From the NCBI RefSeq assembly GCF_018137965.1, contig NZ_CP073100.1:4847754-4911753 (forward strand): DNA of 64,000 bases, read 5' to 3'. The notes under the pieces were generated by a model. The model was not told where the DNA came from. It worked only from the letters and a program-made list of their open reading frames with translations, and did no database searches. Source of the stretch: Luteolibacter ambystomatis (lineage in GTDB: Bacteria > Verrucomicrobiota > Verrucomicrobiia > Verrucomicrobiales > Akkermansiaceae). The translations under genes were made by a program, and so were the position numbers. This document shows, piece after piece, positions 1 through 9,228 of the stretch (position 1 is its first letter; every line of letters starts with the position of its first letter).

Positions 1-437
1 GCTGTGGCGTGGTGGTGATGCACATGCAGGGCACCCCGGGAACGATGCAGATCGCTCCACATTATGAGGACGTGGTGGAGGAAGTCCGCGCCTTCTTTGC
101 GGAACGGCTGGAGACATTGGCGGCGGGAGGATTGGACCCGGCGGCCTTGTGCTTCGATCCCGGCATCGGCTTTGGGAAAAGCCATGAGCACAATCTGGCT
201 TTGCTTCGGAATCTCCCGCGCCTTGCACCGGATGGCTTCCCGCTGCTGCTGGGAATCTCCCGGAAATCCTTCATCGGGCGCATTCTGGGCAGCAGCTACA
301 TCGGAGAACGGGACTGGCCCACGGTCGCGATCACCGCGTACACCCGCAGGATGGGCGTGATGCTGCACCGCGTGCATGAGGTGCGGCCGAATGTCGAGGC
401 GCTGCGGATGATCGAGGCCATTCTCGGCCCGCAGTGA
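1..437 (+). CDS. folP: Dihydropteroate synthase, C-terminal part (cut by window edge)
   Basis: Folate biosynthesis: the enzyme condenses p-aminobenzoate with hydroxymethyl-dihydropterin diphosphate in the cytoplasm. The reading frame is open from the first base, so the start lies outside the window and about half of a usual ~280-residue protein is visible. Family landmarks are MHMQGTP near the left edge, the DPGIGFGK motif, LGISRKSFIG (the sulfonamide/pterin-binding SRK region) and a terminal HRVHEV close to the usual RVHDV. The gene ends 24 bp before the convergent amidase gene. Identity is secure from these motifs. Confidence 0.95.
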   Translation, partial: CGVVVMHMQGTPGTMQIAPHYEDVVEEVRAFFAERLETLAAGGLDPAALCFDPGIGFGKSHEHNLALLRNLPRLAPDGFPLLLGISRKSFIGRILGSSYIGERDWPTVAITAYTRRMGVMLHRVHEVRPNVEALRMIEAILGPQ

Positions 438-461
438 GTGGCCGGAGGATCTCCCGTCCGT

Positions 462-1481
462 TCAAGGAGCGGGCTTCTGGCTGACGGCGTAGCGGTATTT
501 CACCACCGCGTCCACCAGACCGGCGGCCACCGCAGTGCGATAGTCGTCGTTTTCGATCAGGCGTGCCTCGTAAGGATGCGTCACGAATCCGCATTCCACG
601 AGAATGGCGGGATGAAGCACACCGCTGAGTACGCTCCAACGGGCGCGCTTGATGCCGCGGTCGAAGGTGTTGGTGCCGAGCCGGCGCAGTACGGACCCAT
701 GCGCCGCGGTCGCCAGCGCGATGTTGGCGGAGTCGTGCTCGTTGCCATTGAACATGCTGTAGTCGCTCGACTTCAGGCCCTTGCCGTAGTGGGCCACGCC
801 TTGCGGGGAAAGTGCGAAGGTCTCGATGCCACGGGCGGCACGTCCGCCGGAATTGAAATGGATGCTGATGTAGATCGCGTTTTCCTTCACCGCATTGGCC
901 ACGTTCACCCGCTCCTGGAGCGAGAGATACACGTCGCTGTTGCGGGTCATGACCACCTTGAAGCCTTTGGCCTCCAGCATGGTCTTGACCTTGGAGGCGA
1001 CCATCAGGGTGTAGCCGGCTTCAGTGCCGAGTGGATTGGTGGCGCCGTTGTCCTTGCCGCCGTGGCCGGCATCGAGGATCACCGTGCGGAAATCACCGCC
1101 GTTCTGGATGTAGTTCGGACGCAGGACCGGGTCGATGAGTTTCGCCAGATCCATCCGTGAAACCACGGCCTTCGCGCCGGAAGTGGCGACCGGATAGCTG
1201 AAGACGAACTTCACGCCGTTCATCACGCATTCCTGTGAGCCGACCTTCAGTTCCATGATGACCTTCGCATTCTCCAGCCGGATGGCATCTCCGGTACGGG
1301 TCATCTTGCCGAAGTTGTAGAACCCCTTCAGGCTGTCCACCGTCACGTAGTCGCGGTCATTCATCTTGATGACCTCCCATGGGCCTTGCATCTCGGCCCG
1401 TGCGGATGGGATGAATCCCAGCAACACGGCGGCCGCAAGGCAGCAGGGCTTGATGGCGGAGAGGAGGGATTTTCGCGGCAT
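462..1481 (-). CDS. N-acetylmuramoyl-L-alanine amidase (Amidase_3, AmiC-like)
   Basis: A secreted zinc amidase of 339 residues that should cleave the bond between MurNAc and L-Ala of the stem peptide. The N-terminus has a Sec-type signal peptide with a hydrophobic core ending near ARAE, residues ~1-30. A beta-rich region of ~100 residues follows (AMIN-like position, not firmly assigned). The catalytic Amidase_3 domain covers about residues 130-330. It contains ILDAGHGGKDNGA (first zinc His), a Glu in GTEAGYTLM, YISIHFNS (second zinc His) and the catalytic Glu in ILVECGFVTHP. The gene is monocistronic and convergent with folP. It could act in daughter-cell separation or wall recycling; the sequence does not decide. 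Confidence 0.9.
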   Translation of the reverse strand: MPRKSLLSAIKPCCLAAAVLLGFIPSARAEMQGPWEVIKMNDRDYVTVDSLKGFYNFGKMTRTGDAIRLENAKVIMELKVGSQECVMNGVKFVFSYPVATSGAKAVVSRMDLAKLIDPVLRPNYIQNGGDFRTVILDAGHGGKDNGATNPLGTEAGYTLMVASKVKTMLEAKGFKVVMTRNSDVYLSLQERVNVANAVKENAIYISIHFNSGGRAARGIETFALSPQGVAHYGKGLKSSDYSMFNGNEHDSANIALATAAHGSVLRRLGTNTFDRGIKRARWSVLSGVLHPAILVECGFVTHPYEARLIENDDYRTAVAAGLVDAVVKYRYAVSQKPAP

Positions 1482-1641
1482 GGCGGCAGGGATTTTCGCG
1501 ATCGTCGCTGAGGGGCCGTATACGCCGATTCCCCGGCCATGACAACGTCATTTCCGCGGTCCTTCGGATGAACGAAACAACAGGTCAGGGAATGCCATCC
1601 AGCTCTCGACTTGGCAGCGGGCCGTCGCCTAGGCTGCCCTC

Positions 1642-2493
1642 ATGCTGCATATCGAACCCGTTTCATCCGTCCGCGCCCGCTGGGGCGAGGGTGCGATCTG
1701 GTGGAAAAACGCTCTCTACTACGTGGATATCGAGGGCCACCAAGTCCATCGCTACGATCCCGCCAGCGGTGAGGAACGCTCTTGGAATGTCGGCCAGCGG
1801 GTCGGCACCGTGGTGCCAAGGGACGGCGGCGGACTAGTCATCGCCGGAGATCATGGATTGCTTTTTTTGACCGAGGAAACCGGTGAATTGACCCCCATCG
1901 CTGATCCGGAACCTGACAAACCGGACAATCGCTTCAACGACGGCAAGTGCTCCCCGGACGGCCGCTTTTTCGCTGGAACGATCAGTTTGGTGAAGAAAAC
2001 CGGGGATGCCCGGCTCTACCGTCTCGATCCGGACCTGTCCCTGCACGAAGCCTTCGGGCCGGTCACGAATTCCAATGGCATCGTCTGGTCCGGTGACAGG
2101 AAGACTGTCTATTATATTGATACGCCACGCCGCGAGGTTCTGGCCTTCGACTATGACAAGGGCCATCTCCGGAACCTCCGCAGCGTGGTTTCCACCGAGG
2201 CGATCGACGCTTCTCCGGACGGCATGACCATCGATTCCGGGGACCGCCTGTGGGTGGCCTTTTGTCACGGCGGCTGTGTGGTCTGCTACGATCCGACGAC
2301 TGGCGGGGAAGTGCGCCGCGTGGAGATCCCCGCTCTGGAAACCACCTCCTGTGCGTTTGGTGGACCGGGTCTGGCGGATCTCTACGTCACCACCGGCATT
2401 CACAAATCCGTGGAGGAGGAGCACGGCGGCCGCCTGTTCGTCGTCCGCGGGCTGGGGGTGAAGGGCGTGGAGGCCAATGCCTTTGCTGGATGA
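1642..2493 (+). CDS. SMP-30/gluconolactonase family protein
   Basis: A 283-residue six-bladed beta-propeller of the SMP-30/LRE family, which usually hydrolyses sugar lactones (gluconolactone, arabinolactone) with a divalent metal. Visible family features are the N-terminal WGEGAIWW segment with its metal-binding Glu, RFNDGKCSPDGRFFAG (Asn and Asp ligands), TNSNGIVWS, and SPDGMTIDSGDRLWVAF near the catalytic Asp. There is no signal peptide, so it is cytoplasmic. It begins an apparent plus-strand sugar operon, 97 bp before the sugar-binding lipoprotein. This context supports a role in oxidative catabolism of the imported sugar. The exact lactone cannot be read from sequence. Confidence 0.88.
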   Translation: MLHIEPVSSVRARWGEGAIWWKNALYYVDIEGHQVHRYDPASGEERSWNVGQRVGTVVPRDGGGLVIAGDHGLLFLTEETGELTPIADPEPDKPDNRFNDGKCSPDGRFFAGTISLVKKTGDARLYRLDPDLSLHEAFGPVTNSNGIVWSGDRKTVYYIDTPRREVLAFDYDKGHLRNLRSVVSTEAIDASPDGMTIDSGDRLWVAFCHGGCVVCYDPTTGGEVRRVEIPALETTSCAFGGPGLADLYVTTGIHKSVEEEHGGRLFVVRGLGVKGVEANAFAG

Positions 2494-2590
2494 GGTCAAC
2501 TCATCACCCAAGCTCCTACCGATGATTTTGCTTGATGTCTCGCGCTGAAAAAGCGGTCTTAAACCCCGATTTCCAAATTTTCCCAAATCC

Positions 2591-3565
2591 ATGAAGAAGG
2601 TTTCCCTCATTGTGACCCTGATGGCCTTGGCCGGTCTGGTGGCGTGCAAGCCCTCCGGCTCCTCCGGAAAAACCCGCGTGGCGGTGATCCCGAAAGGCAC
2701 CACCCACATCTATTGGAAGTCGGTTGAAGCCGGTGCCAAGAAGGCTGCGGACGAGCTGGGCATCGAGATGACCTTCATCGGGCCGCAGAAGGAAGACGAC
2801 CGCTCCCAGCAGATTGACTTGGTTCGCAACCAAGCCCTTCAGAACGAAGCCATCGTCCTCGCCCCGCTGGATGCCACCGCGCTTCGTGACGCGTCCAAGG
2901 AAGTGGCGGACTCCGGCAAACCGGTGGTCATCATCGACTCCAGTCTCGCGGACAGCGCCTCCTTCATCACCAGCTACGTGGCCACGGACAATGTCGAGGG
3001 CGGCCGCATCGCCGCACGCCGCCTCTCCGAGGTGCTCGGCGGCAAGGGCAAGGTCGCGGTGCTCCGCTACATGCAGGGCAGCGCTTCCACCGAGGACCGT
3101 GAAAAGGGATTCTTGGAGGAAATCAAGAAATTCCCAAATATTGAGGTGGTCAGCTCGGAGCAGTTCTCCGGAGCTACGGCCAGCACCGCACAGGACACCG
3201 CCACCAATATCCTCACCCGCTTCGCGGAAGGGGATGCCCTCTCGATCCAGGGCATCTTCTGTTCGAACCAGACCAACACCTTCGGGATGCTCCAGGCGCT
3301 GCGTGGCAAGAACGTCGCGGGCAAGGTGAAGTTCGTCGGCTTTGACTGCGATGCCACCTTCTTGGATGCGCTCAAGAAGGGCGAGATGAACGGCACCATC
3401 CTGCAGGACCCCGTCAACATGGGCTACCTCAGTGTGAAGACCGCCGTGGCCAAGCTCCGTAATGAAGCGGTCAAGCCGCTGATCGACACCGGCGCGACGC
3501 TGGTGACTCCGGAGAACCTTTCCGATGAGAAGGTGGCCGCCCTGATCAAGACCCAGGTGCCCTGA
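2591..3565 (+). CDS. Sugar ABC transporter substrate-binding lipoprotein
   Basis: A 324-residue periplasmic binding protein of the ribose/galactose type (Peripla_BP_4). The N-terminus is a lipoprotein signal: MKK, a hydrophobic stretch and a lipobox GLVAC with Cys19 as the lipidation site, so it is membrane-tethered. Typical features follow: VAVIPKGTTHIYWKSVEAG, a first lobe with IVLAPLDATAL, then VATDNVEGGRIAARRL and KFVGFDCDATFLDALKKGEMNGTI, the usual C-lobe signature. It lies 53 bp before the ATPase gene and is its partner. The ligand is probably a pentose or hexose, given the RbsA/RbsC-type companions and the SMP-30 enzyme. Confidence 0.92.
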   Translation: MKKVSLIVTLMALAGLVACKPSGSSGKTRVAVIPKGTTHIYWKSVEAGAKKAADELGIEMTFIGPQKEDDRSQQIDLVRNQALQNEAIVLAPLDATALRDASKEVADSGKPVVIIDSSLADSASFITSYVATDNVEGGRIAARRLSEVLGGKGKVAVLRYMQGSASTEDREKGFLEEIKKFPNIEVVSSEQFSGATASTAQDTATNILTRFAEGDALSIQGIFCSNQTNTFGMLQALRGKNVAGKVKFVGFDCDATFLDALKKGEMNGTILQDPVNMGYLSVKTAVAKLRNEAVKPLIDTGATLVTPENLSDEKVAALIKTQVP

Positions 3566-3618
3566 TTGATCCCCTTTCGGATCTGGTCGAATCCCCGGCA
3601 TTCATCCATCGTCGCCCG

Positions 3619-5139
3619 ATGTCGAACGAGTCCCATCCGCGTCTGCTGATGCGTGGCATCCGCAAGACCTTTGGTTCCACCATCGCGCTCGGGCGGGTGG
3701 ATCTGGAGGTGCTGCCGGGTGAGGTTCATGCCCTTGTCGGCGAGAATGGCGCGGGGAAGTCCACCCTGATGAAGGTGCTGTCCGGCGCGCACTCGCCGGA
3801 CGAGGGTGAGATGCTTCTCGATGGCCAGCCATACTCTCCGCGTAATCCGCTTGAGGCGCGCGCGCGTGGAGTGGGGATGATCTATCAGGAGCTTTCGGTG
3901 GCTCCCCACCTGACGGTGGAGGAGAACATCGTGCTCGGCATGGAGCCCGTGCTCGGTCCTTTCGTGGACCGCCGCACGATGCGAGCCAAGGCCTTGGAAG
4001 CGCTGGCCCGCTTCGACCATCCGGATCTCCGTCCGGACATGCGCGCGGGGGATCTCTCCGTGTCCGCCCAGCAGTTGATCGAAATCGGCCGCTCGCTTGC
4101 AATGGGCTGCAAGCTGCTGGTGTTCGACGAGCCGACCTCATCGCTTGCCCAGAAGGACATCGAGCGCCTGTTCCAACTCATCGACAAGCTCCGCGACCAA
4201 GGCATCTCCATCATCTACATCTCCCACTTCCTGGAGGAAGTGAAACGCCTCGCCAGCCGCCTCACGGTCCTGCGTGACGGCTCCGTGGTGGGCACCCGTG
4301 ATGTGGCCACTTCATCGCCGGATGAAATCGTGTCGCTCATGGTGGGCCGCGACGTGGAGGACCTCTATCCGCGCACGCCGCGCACGCCCGGCGATACGCT
4401 CCTGAAGGTGCAGGGCCTCGCCGGAAACAAGAAGCCGGTCTCGGCTGGATTGGAACTCCGCCGTGGTGAGGTCGTGGGCATCGCGGGTCTCGTCGGCTCC
4501 GGCCGCACCGAGTTTGTGCGCGCGTTGTTCGGCCTTGATCCGATCCGTTCCGGTGAAGTGGTGATGGCCGGCGCCTCTGGCGCCGCCAACCCCCGCAAGC
4601 GTTGGGGACAGGGCATGGGCATGCTCAGCGAGAACCGCAAGGAAGAGGGCCTCGCATTGAATCTTTCCATCGCCGATAACATCACAATGACCTGTCTGGA
4701 GCGGTTCGGCTCGGCGGGCAGCGTGATCCCGTCGAGGCAGAACGCCGCTTCGAAGAAATGGATCGAGCGTCTCGGTATCAAGTGTCAGGGACCGTCGCAG
4801 AAGATTGGCGCTCTCTCCGGTGGAAACCAGCAGAAAGCCGCCTTCGCGCGGTTGCTCGAGCATGATGTCGACGTGCTGCTTCTCGATGAGCCGACGCGCG
4901 GCATCGACATCGCGGCGAAGGCGAAGATCTACGAGGCCATCAATGAGATCGTCACCGATCCGGTGCGCCCACGGTCCGTGATCATGATTTCCAGCTACCT
5001 GCCGGAGCTGTTCGGCACCTGCGACCGCATCGCGGTCATGAGCCAGGGCCGCCTGACCCGTGCCGTGCCGGTGGCCAATCTGAAGCCGGAGGACGTCATG
5101 CGCGTCGCCACCGGCAAAGCCGATGACCTTCCCGGTTGA
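3619..5139 (+). CDS. Sugar ABC transporter ATP-binding protein (RbsA/MglA type)
   Basis: A 506-residue double ATPase that powers carbohydrate import. The N-terminal cassette has Walker A in GENGAGKSTLMK (~residues 38-49), the signature region LSVSAQQLIEIGRSL, and Walker B LLVFDEPTSSL. The second cassette has the degenerate P-loop GLVGSGRTEF, the signature LSGGNQQKAAFARLL, and Walker B LLLDEPTRGID. Unequal cassettes like this are normal for the CUT2 family. The 3' end overlaps the longest possible permease frame, so translation is likely coupled. It acts on the inner face of the membrane with the binding protein and permease on either side. Confidence 0.95.
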   Translation: MSNESHPRLLMRGIRKTFGSTIALGRVDLEVLPGEVHALVGENGAGKSTLMKVLSGAHSPDEGEMLLDGQPYSPRNPLEARARGVGMIYQELSVAPHLTVEENIVLGMEPVLGPFVDRRTMRAKALEALARFDHPDLRPDMRAGDLSVSAQQLIEIGRSLAMGCKLLVFDEPTSSLAQKDIERLFQLIDKLRDQGISIIYISHFLEEVKRLASRLTVLRDGSVVGTRDVATSSPDEIVSLMVGRDVEDLYPRTPRTPGDTLLKVQGLAGNKKPVSAGLELRRGEVVGIAGLVGSGRTEFVRALFGLDPIRSGEVVMAGASGAANPRKRWGQGMGMLSENRKEEGLALNLSIADNITMTCLERFGSAGSVIPSRQNAASKKWIERLGIKCQGPSQKIGALSGGNQQKAAFARLLEHDVDVLLLDEPTRGIDIAAKAKIYEAINEIVTDPVRPRSVIMISSYLPELFGTCDRIAVMSQGRLTRAVPVANLKPEDVMRVATGKADDLPG

Positions 5140-5161
5140 ATCCGCATTCCCCACTCATTCC

Positions 5162-6097
5162 ATGTCTCTCCGTTCCGTCTTCACTCTTCTCGGCCCGTTC
5201 CTGGCTCTGATCGTCATCTACTCCATCTTCGGGGCGATGAGGCCGGTCATGTTCTCGTCCGATGTCATGCTGAGCGTGCTGACCCAGACCGTGATCGTGG
5301 CCACTGCCGCCATCGGGATGACGCTCATCATCATTTCCGGAGGCATCGACCTCTCGGTGGGATCGATCATCGCATTCGCCTGCGTGGTCGCGGCGACTTT
5401 GATCACGAAAGGCTATCCACCGGTGGCGGTGTTTGCGGCGACGATCGGCTTCGGCGCACTCTGTGGTTTGTTCAATGGCAGCCTCACGGTGGGCCTCAAG
5501 CTGCTGCCCTTCATTGTCACGCTTGGCACGATGCAGATCTTCCGCGGCGGTGCGAAGGTGTATTCCCACGGCTCTCCGGTGAACCTTCCTTTCGATGTTA
5601 CCGTTTACAAGGCATGGATGGGTGGCAAGGGTCTGCCCTACGGCGTGTGGATGATGATCGGGCTTGTGGTGTTGTTCACCGTGATCCTCCGCTACACCCG
5701 CTTCGGCCGCTATGTGTTCGCCGTCGGCTCGAATGAAAACACCGCCACGCTCTGTGGCGTGAATGTGCCAAAGGTGAAACTGCTCGTTTACACCATCGGT
5801 GGTGCGATGGCCGGCCTTGCCGCGATGATGAACGTGGCGAAGTCCTCGCAAGGCGATCCGACCACGGCGATGGGCCTGGAGCTCGATGTGATCGCCGCGG
5901 TGGTGATCGGTGGTGCCAGCTTGTCTGGTGGTGAGGGATCGGTGCTCGGTGCCTTGATCGGCGCGCTGCTGATGACCACCATCCGCACCGGTTGCGTGCT
6001 GCGTGGCATCCCGACACCTTGGACGGAGATCATCACCGGCGCCATCATTGTCATCGCCGTGATCATCGACCGCCTGCGCCACCGCACGGCGGCCTGA
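5162..6097 (+). CDS. Sugar ABC transporter permease (RbsC type)
   Basis: An inner-membrane permease of about 311 residues with some eight to ten hydrophobic segments, BPD_transp_2 family. Family marks are GGIDLSVGSI early, FIVTLGTMQIFRGG in the middle, and VIAAVVIGGASLSGGEGSVLGALIGALLM near the end. The ATG at 5162 is preferred because it gives a clean membrane N-terminus; an in-frame ATG at 5123 would overlap the ATPase gene by 17 bp. It closes the operon, and the next gene downstream is on the other strand. The transported sugar is unknown. Confidence 0.92.
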   Translation: MSLRSVFTLLGPFLALIVIYSIFGAMRPVMFSSDVMLSVLTQTVIVATAAIGMTLIIISGGIDLSVGSIIAFACVVAATLITKGYPPVAVFAATIGFGALCGLFNGSLTVGLKLLPFIVTLGTMQIFRGGAKVYSHGSPVNLPFDVTVYKAWMGGKGLPYGVWMMIGLVVLFTVILRYTRFGRYVFAVGSNENTATLCGVNVPKVKLLVYTIGGAMAGLAAMMNVAKSSQGDPTTAMGLELDVIAAVVIGGASLSGGEGSVLGALIGALLMTTIRTGCVLRGIPTPWTEIITGAIIVIAVIIDRLRHRTAA

Positions 6098-6188
6098 AGT
6101 CATCTCAGCAATTCCTCCCGCCAGGCGTCATAGTCGTCCGGCGCGGATCGGGGAGATTTCGGCCTCCTCGGATGGGACGAGAGCGGGT

Positions 6189-7007
6189 TCATTTCGCCGG
6201 CCCGTTGAAGGGATTGCGATGGGACGATGCATCGGTGGGCGCGTCCTTCGCGGGGGTGCTTTCCGCCGTGCCTGGCGTGGCAGTCGTCGTGACGGGCTTC
6301 TGGCTTTCGCCGATCCAATCGCCCCAATGGCCGAGGAAGAACTTTTTCTCCTGCGTCAGGAACTTGTCCGAGTGACCGAGGATCGGTCGCAGCGAGGTGG
6401 TCATCTGCAGCGTGACCAGTGCGAAGACTCCGCTCCAGATGACGAGCGGTCCCTTGCGGTTCGCGCCGGTGGAAAACACGGCGGTCTTGAGAAAGCGCAG
6501 TCCGAAGAGCAAGGCCACCAGCCATGCTCCGATACCGAGCGCGCCGACGAAGCCATATGAGTCGGTCGATTCGGCGAAGATCCACACGGCCGGTGCGAAG
6601 CCGAGCAACAGGAGTCCCGCGAGGGCAAGCGCTCCCGCGAAGCTGGCGGCGAGCTGCTGGACCGAAAGTCTGCCACCCGCCAGCGTGGAGAAGATATAGA
6701 GGCTGGGGAAACAAATCGCAGCGGCGATAGCCACACCCGCGGTGATCTTCAGCGGCGCGGCCCAGAGTTGCTCATGCTTGTGGAAGCAGCCGATGACCAC
6801 GCCGAAGAGCAGGAACGACACCAGCATGATCCCGGCAAAGCGGCCCGTGGCCCCATGGCCGGGTTTGGCGAGGCGGTGGACGAGTTCATACGGACGGCGC
6901 AGCAATGCTTCGAAAAGCGTGCGGAGATCGAGCTTGTCCGGCAGCGGTGCATCCAGCGGCGGCGGAGTGGCGGGCTCGGGAGCGGGTGGAATTTCAGGCG
7001 TTTCCAT
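6189..7007 (-). CDS. Multi-pass membrane protein, possibly YIP1-like; last gene of exosortase operon
   Basis: A 272-residue membrane protein whose function I do not recognise with certainty. A Pro-rich cytoplasmic-looking head (~residues 1-25) precedes a short amphipathic stretch and then five hydrophobic segments: around GIMLVSFLLFGVVIGCF, ITAGVAIAAAICFPSLYIF, FAGALALAGLLLLGF, ALGIGAWLVALLFGL and WSGVFALVTLQM. The layout resembles YIP1-domain proteins. The tail is polar, with a Thr/Ala-rich stretch. The ATG at 7007 is chosen because it sits 8 bp after the upstream gene; a longer frame to 7088 would run into that gene. Co-directional tight packing suggests it works with the exosortase system. 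Confidence 0.6.
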   Translation of the reverse strand: METPEIPPAPEPATPPPLDAPLPDKLDLRTLFEALLRRPYELVHRLAKPGHGATGRFAGIMLVSFLLFGVVIGCFHKHEQLWAAPLKITAGVAIAAAICFPSLYIFSTLAGGRLSVQQLAASFAGALALAGLLLLGFAPAVWIFAESTDSYGFVGALGIGAWLVALLFGLRFLKTAVFSTGANRKGPLVIWSGVFALVTLQMTTSLRPILGHSDKFLTQEKKFFLGHWGDWIGESQKPVTTTATPGTAESTPAKDAPTDASSHRNPFNGPAK

Positions 7008-7015
7008 GGTGGTGG

Positions 7016-7825
7016 TCAGTTGGAGGGTTGGGTGCGGAAGGCGGAGAAAACCGGTACGCCGATCACGATGATCGCGAGCGTCAGCCAAATGCCGGCGGTG
7101 AATCCATCGCCGGCGATGTGGACGAGGGAACCCCAGATCGTTTCGTAGAAATTTCCCTTCAGTGGCTGTGGCCGCAGGAATTCAACCTCCATCCCGGGCA
7201 GTCCGAAGAACGGGCGCAACACCCACGAGAACTGGGCGCCGAGAAAGCCATTGCCCGCCAGCCAGGCGATGAGCGTGGCGCGGGCGGCGGCGCGTGTGGG
7301 CGCACGGGCTGCGAGCAGCCGGTAGAGGTGGGAGTTCGCCACCACGCCCGCGAAGCCGATCAGGAAGGTGTGGATGACCTGATACGCGGCGTAGGCCGTG
7401 TCCGCTTCCGGAGTCCCCGGCACGGGTGCGTTCCACGCGAGGAAGAACGTCACCGGCGCCAGCGATCCGAGAATCAGTGCGGACACGGCCGTGGCCATGA
7501 GGAGAGCCAGAAACGATTGCCGGATGCCCAGGCCGGTGCCGAGCAGCAGGGCTAGCAGGCCATTGAGCAGTCCATTGCATCCCAGCGTGAGCGCCACCAG
7601 CAGCGGCATCTTCACCGCCACGTATCCCGCCATCAGCGGCGAGCGCCACCAGCCGACGGTGAAGCCATAGAAAGCGAGGCCGATCACCGTGACCATCGCC
7701 GTCTGCCACACGCGCCGCGAGCCCGGCTCATCAAGCCAGGAAGCGTCGGGTTGGAGAAACGAACGCAGGGTCACGGCTTCAATGAAACGGAGCGTGGTGA
7801 AGGCTTCATTCGTACTCCGTGGCAT
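7016..7825 (-). CDS. Multi-pass membrane protein of unknown function in exosortase operon
   Basis: A 269-residue protein with about six hydrophobic helices, for example around MVTVIGLAFYGFTVG, VALTLGCNGLLNGLLALLLG, LLMATAVSALILG, VIHTFLIGFAGVVAN and IWLTLAIIVIGVPVFSAF. Its N-terminal ~35 residues are polar and probably cytoplasmic. I do not recognise the family. It lies 24 bp after the exosortase gene and 8 bp before the next membrane protein gene, so all are probably on one transcript. A role in membrane insertion or export of the sorted substrate is possible but is only inferred from position. Confidence 0.6.
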   Translation of the reverse strand: MPRSTNEAFTTLRFIEAVTLRSFLQPDASWLDEPGSRRVWQTAMVTVIGLAFYGFTVGWWRSPLMAGYVAVKMPLLVALTLGCNGLLNGLLALLLGTGLGIRQSFLALLMATAVSALILGSLAPVTFFLAWNAPVPGTPEADTAYAAYQVIHTFLIGFAGVVANSHLYRLLAARAPTRAAARATLIAWLAGNGFLGAQFSWVLRPFFGLPGMEVEFLRPQPLKGNFYETIWGSLVHIAGDGFTAGIWLTLAIIVIGVPVFSAFRTQPSN

Positions 7826-7849
7826 TTGCGTGAAGATTCGGAGAATGCC

Positions 7850-9223
7850 TCACCGATCTTCGATCACGGTTTCAGCGCGCCAGGGGCTGTTGAGCGGATG
7901 AAAAAGAGCGGACCAGAACCACGGCGAAACGTCGGTCCACGTTTGGCCATTGGCTTCGCTCACGATCCGCTCGCGGATGGTGAGGTCCTGCCCCGGACGG
8001 CTTGCATTGAAACGCGACCAACGGCTGCCATCGCCGTGTTCCTCCACGATGGCATCCGTGGTGAGAAACCCGGCGGCACGCAGGCAGTCCCGCGAAGGAT
8101 GAAGGCGGCGGGTCGCCTTGGTGACGCGACGCAGGATCACCTGCCGGTCGCTCCAGGTGAAGCTGCCGAGTGTGCCCGGAAACCCATTGGCGAAAGCTTC
8201 TTCCACCGGCGTGGCAGGCAGCGGTTGCAGCGGAAGCGTCACTCCCGCGAAGGAAAAGACCGCAGGCGGGCTGGAAAGCGGTGCGGGCGAAATGTCGCGA
8301 TGAGAGAGGATCGACAACCACGGCCCGGCCATGGCGGCGAACACCAGCACCACCACGTCATGACGATGGATGGGAAGGACTGGTGCGGATGAAGAAACCG
8401 CGCCACGGCTTCTTGCCGCGAACCACCACATCACGCCGAGCACCATGGAGGTGCAGAGGAGTCCCGCGCCTTCATGGAAGATTCCGGCGGAAGGGAGCTT
8501 GCCGCAGGTTTCCGCCACCAACAGGAGCGCCCGCAGCATGTTCGCGGGAATCGCGAGCATGGCGGCCATTGCCAGCAGTGCTATCGAACGGTCGATGGAC
8601 AGCCGGTGAAAGGCGGAGAGAGCGGCTCCGGCCGCGAGGATATGCCACAGCATGCGGATGCCGCTGCACGCGGGATCGACATTGATCGTTTGCCCGTCGG
8701 TGAGGATTCCGGTTCCCGCGCGGGAGGCCGTCACGCCACTGAGATGCAGGATCTCCACCACGCCCGCGGCGGACAGCGCCCGCAGCGGATACCCGGCCCA
8801 GAATTGCAGCGAGGCGATGACCGGCAGGGACAGCATCAACAGCGCGGTGATGCCAGGCCTACGATGCATGCCGTAGAAAAGAGCGACTCCGGCGACTGCG
8901 GTCGCGGCGCGCAACAGCGGTGGAAGCCACGGCGTGGCCAATGCGCTGGCCAGCAACAACAATGCGCCGCCGCCACGCGAGAGGGGGGTGGGGCGGATCG
9001 AACGGCGGTCGCGCCATGCCAGTAACAGGGCCAAGCCGAGCGCGGCAAGGCCGAGCGGTTCATCGCTGCCATCGTCCAGCCGCCGGATGAACCAGACGAT
9101 TACCGGCAGCAGCGAGGCGGCAATCAGCCACACGGTGAGCCAACCGCGCGATGGCTTGTCCGGCGCTGGCGCGGTATGACCTTCCGTGATCATGGCCGGT
9201 GGCAGGGAAACCAAGGCGTTCAT
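7850..9223 (-). CDS. Exosortase/archaeosortase-family protease-transpeptidase with C-terminal extension
   Basis: A 457-residue membrane cysteine enzyme predicted to cut PEP-CTERM tails from exported proteins. The first ~300 residues are very hydrophobic. The three expected active-site residues are present: Cys186 in DPACSGIR, Arg231 in PANMLRAL and His250 in FHEGAG. After the last helix (~residue 310) there is a soluble region of about 150 residues containing LHPSRDCLRAAGF. It resembles in position the EpsI/DUF3485 domain fused to some exosortases, but I cannot confirm homology. Its start codon is 5 bp after the stop of the VIT/VWA gene, whose product carries the matching sorting signal. Identity as an exosortase is strong; the subfamily is not assigned. 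Confidence 0.9.
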   Translation of the reverse strand: MNALVSLPPAMITEGHTAPAPDKPSRGWLTVWLIAASLLPVIVWFIRRLDDGSDEPLGLAALGLALLLAWRDRRSIRPTPLSRGGGALLLLASALATPWLPPLLRAATAVAGVALFYGMHRRPGITALLMLSLPVIASLQFWAGYPLRALSAAGVVEILHLSGVTASRAGTGILTDGQTINVDPACSGIRMLWHILAAGAALSAFHRLSIDRSIALLAMAAMLAIPANMLRALLLVAETCGKLPSAGIFHEGAGLLCTSMVLGVMWWFAARSRGAVSSSAPVLPIHRHDVVVLVFAAMAGPWLSILSHRDISPAPLSSPPAVFSFAGVTLPLQPLPATPVEEAFANGFPGTLGSFTWSDRQVILRRVTKATRRLHPSRDCLRAAGFLTTDAIVEEHGDGSRWSRFNASRPGQDLTIRERIVSEANGQTWTDVSPWFWSALFHPLNSPWRAETVIEDR

Positions 9224-9228
9224 AAGAT

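Noticed and set aside
5123-5161. Earlier start for the sugar permease
   Set aside because: In frame but overlaps the ATPase gene and adds 13 polar residues before the membrane domain. ATG 5162 fits better, though the earlier start is not excluded.
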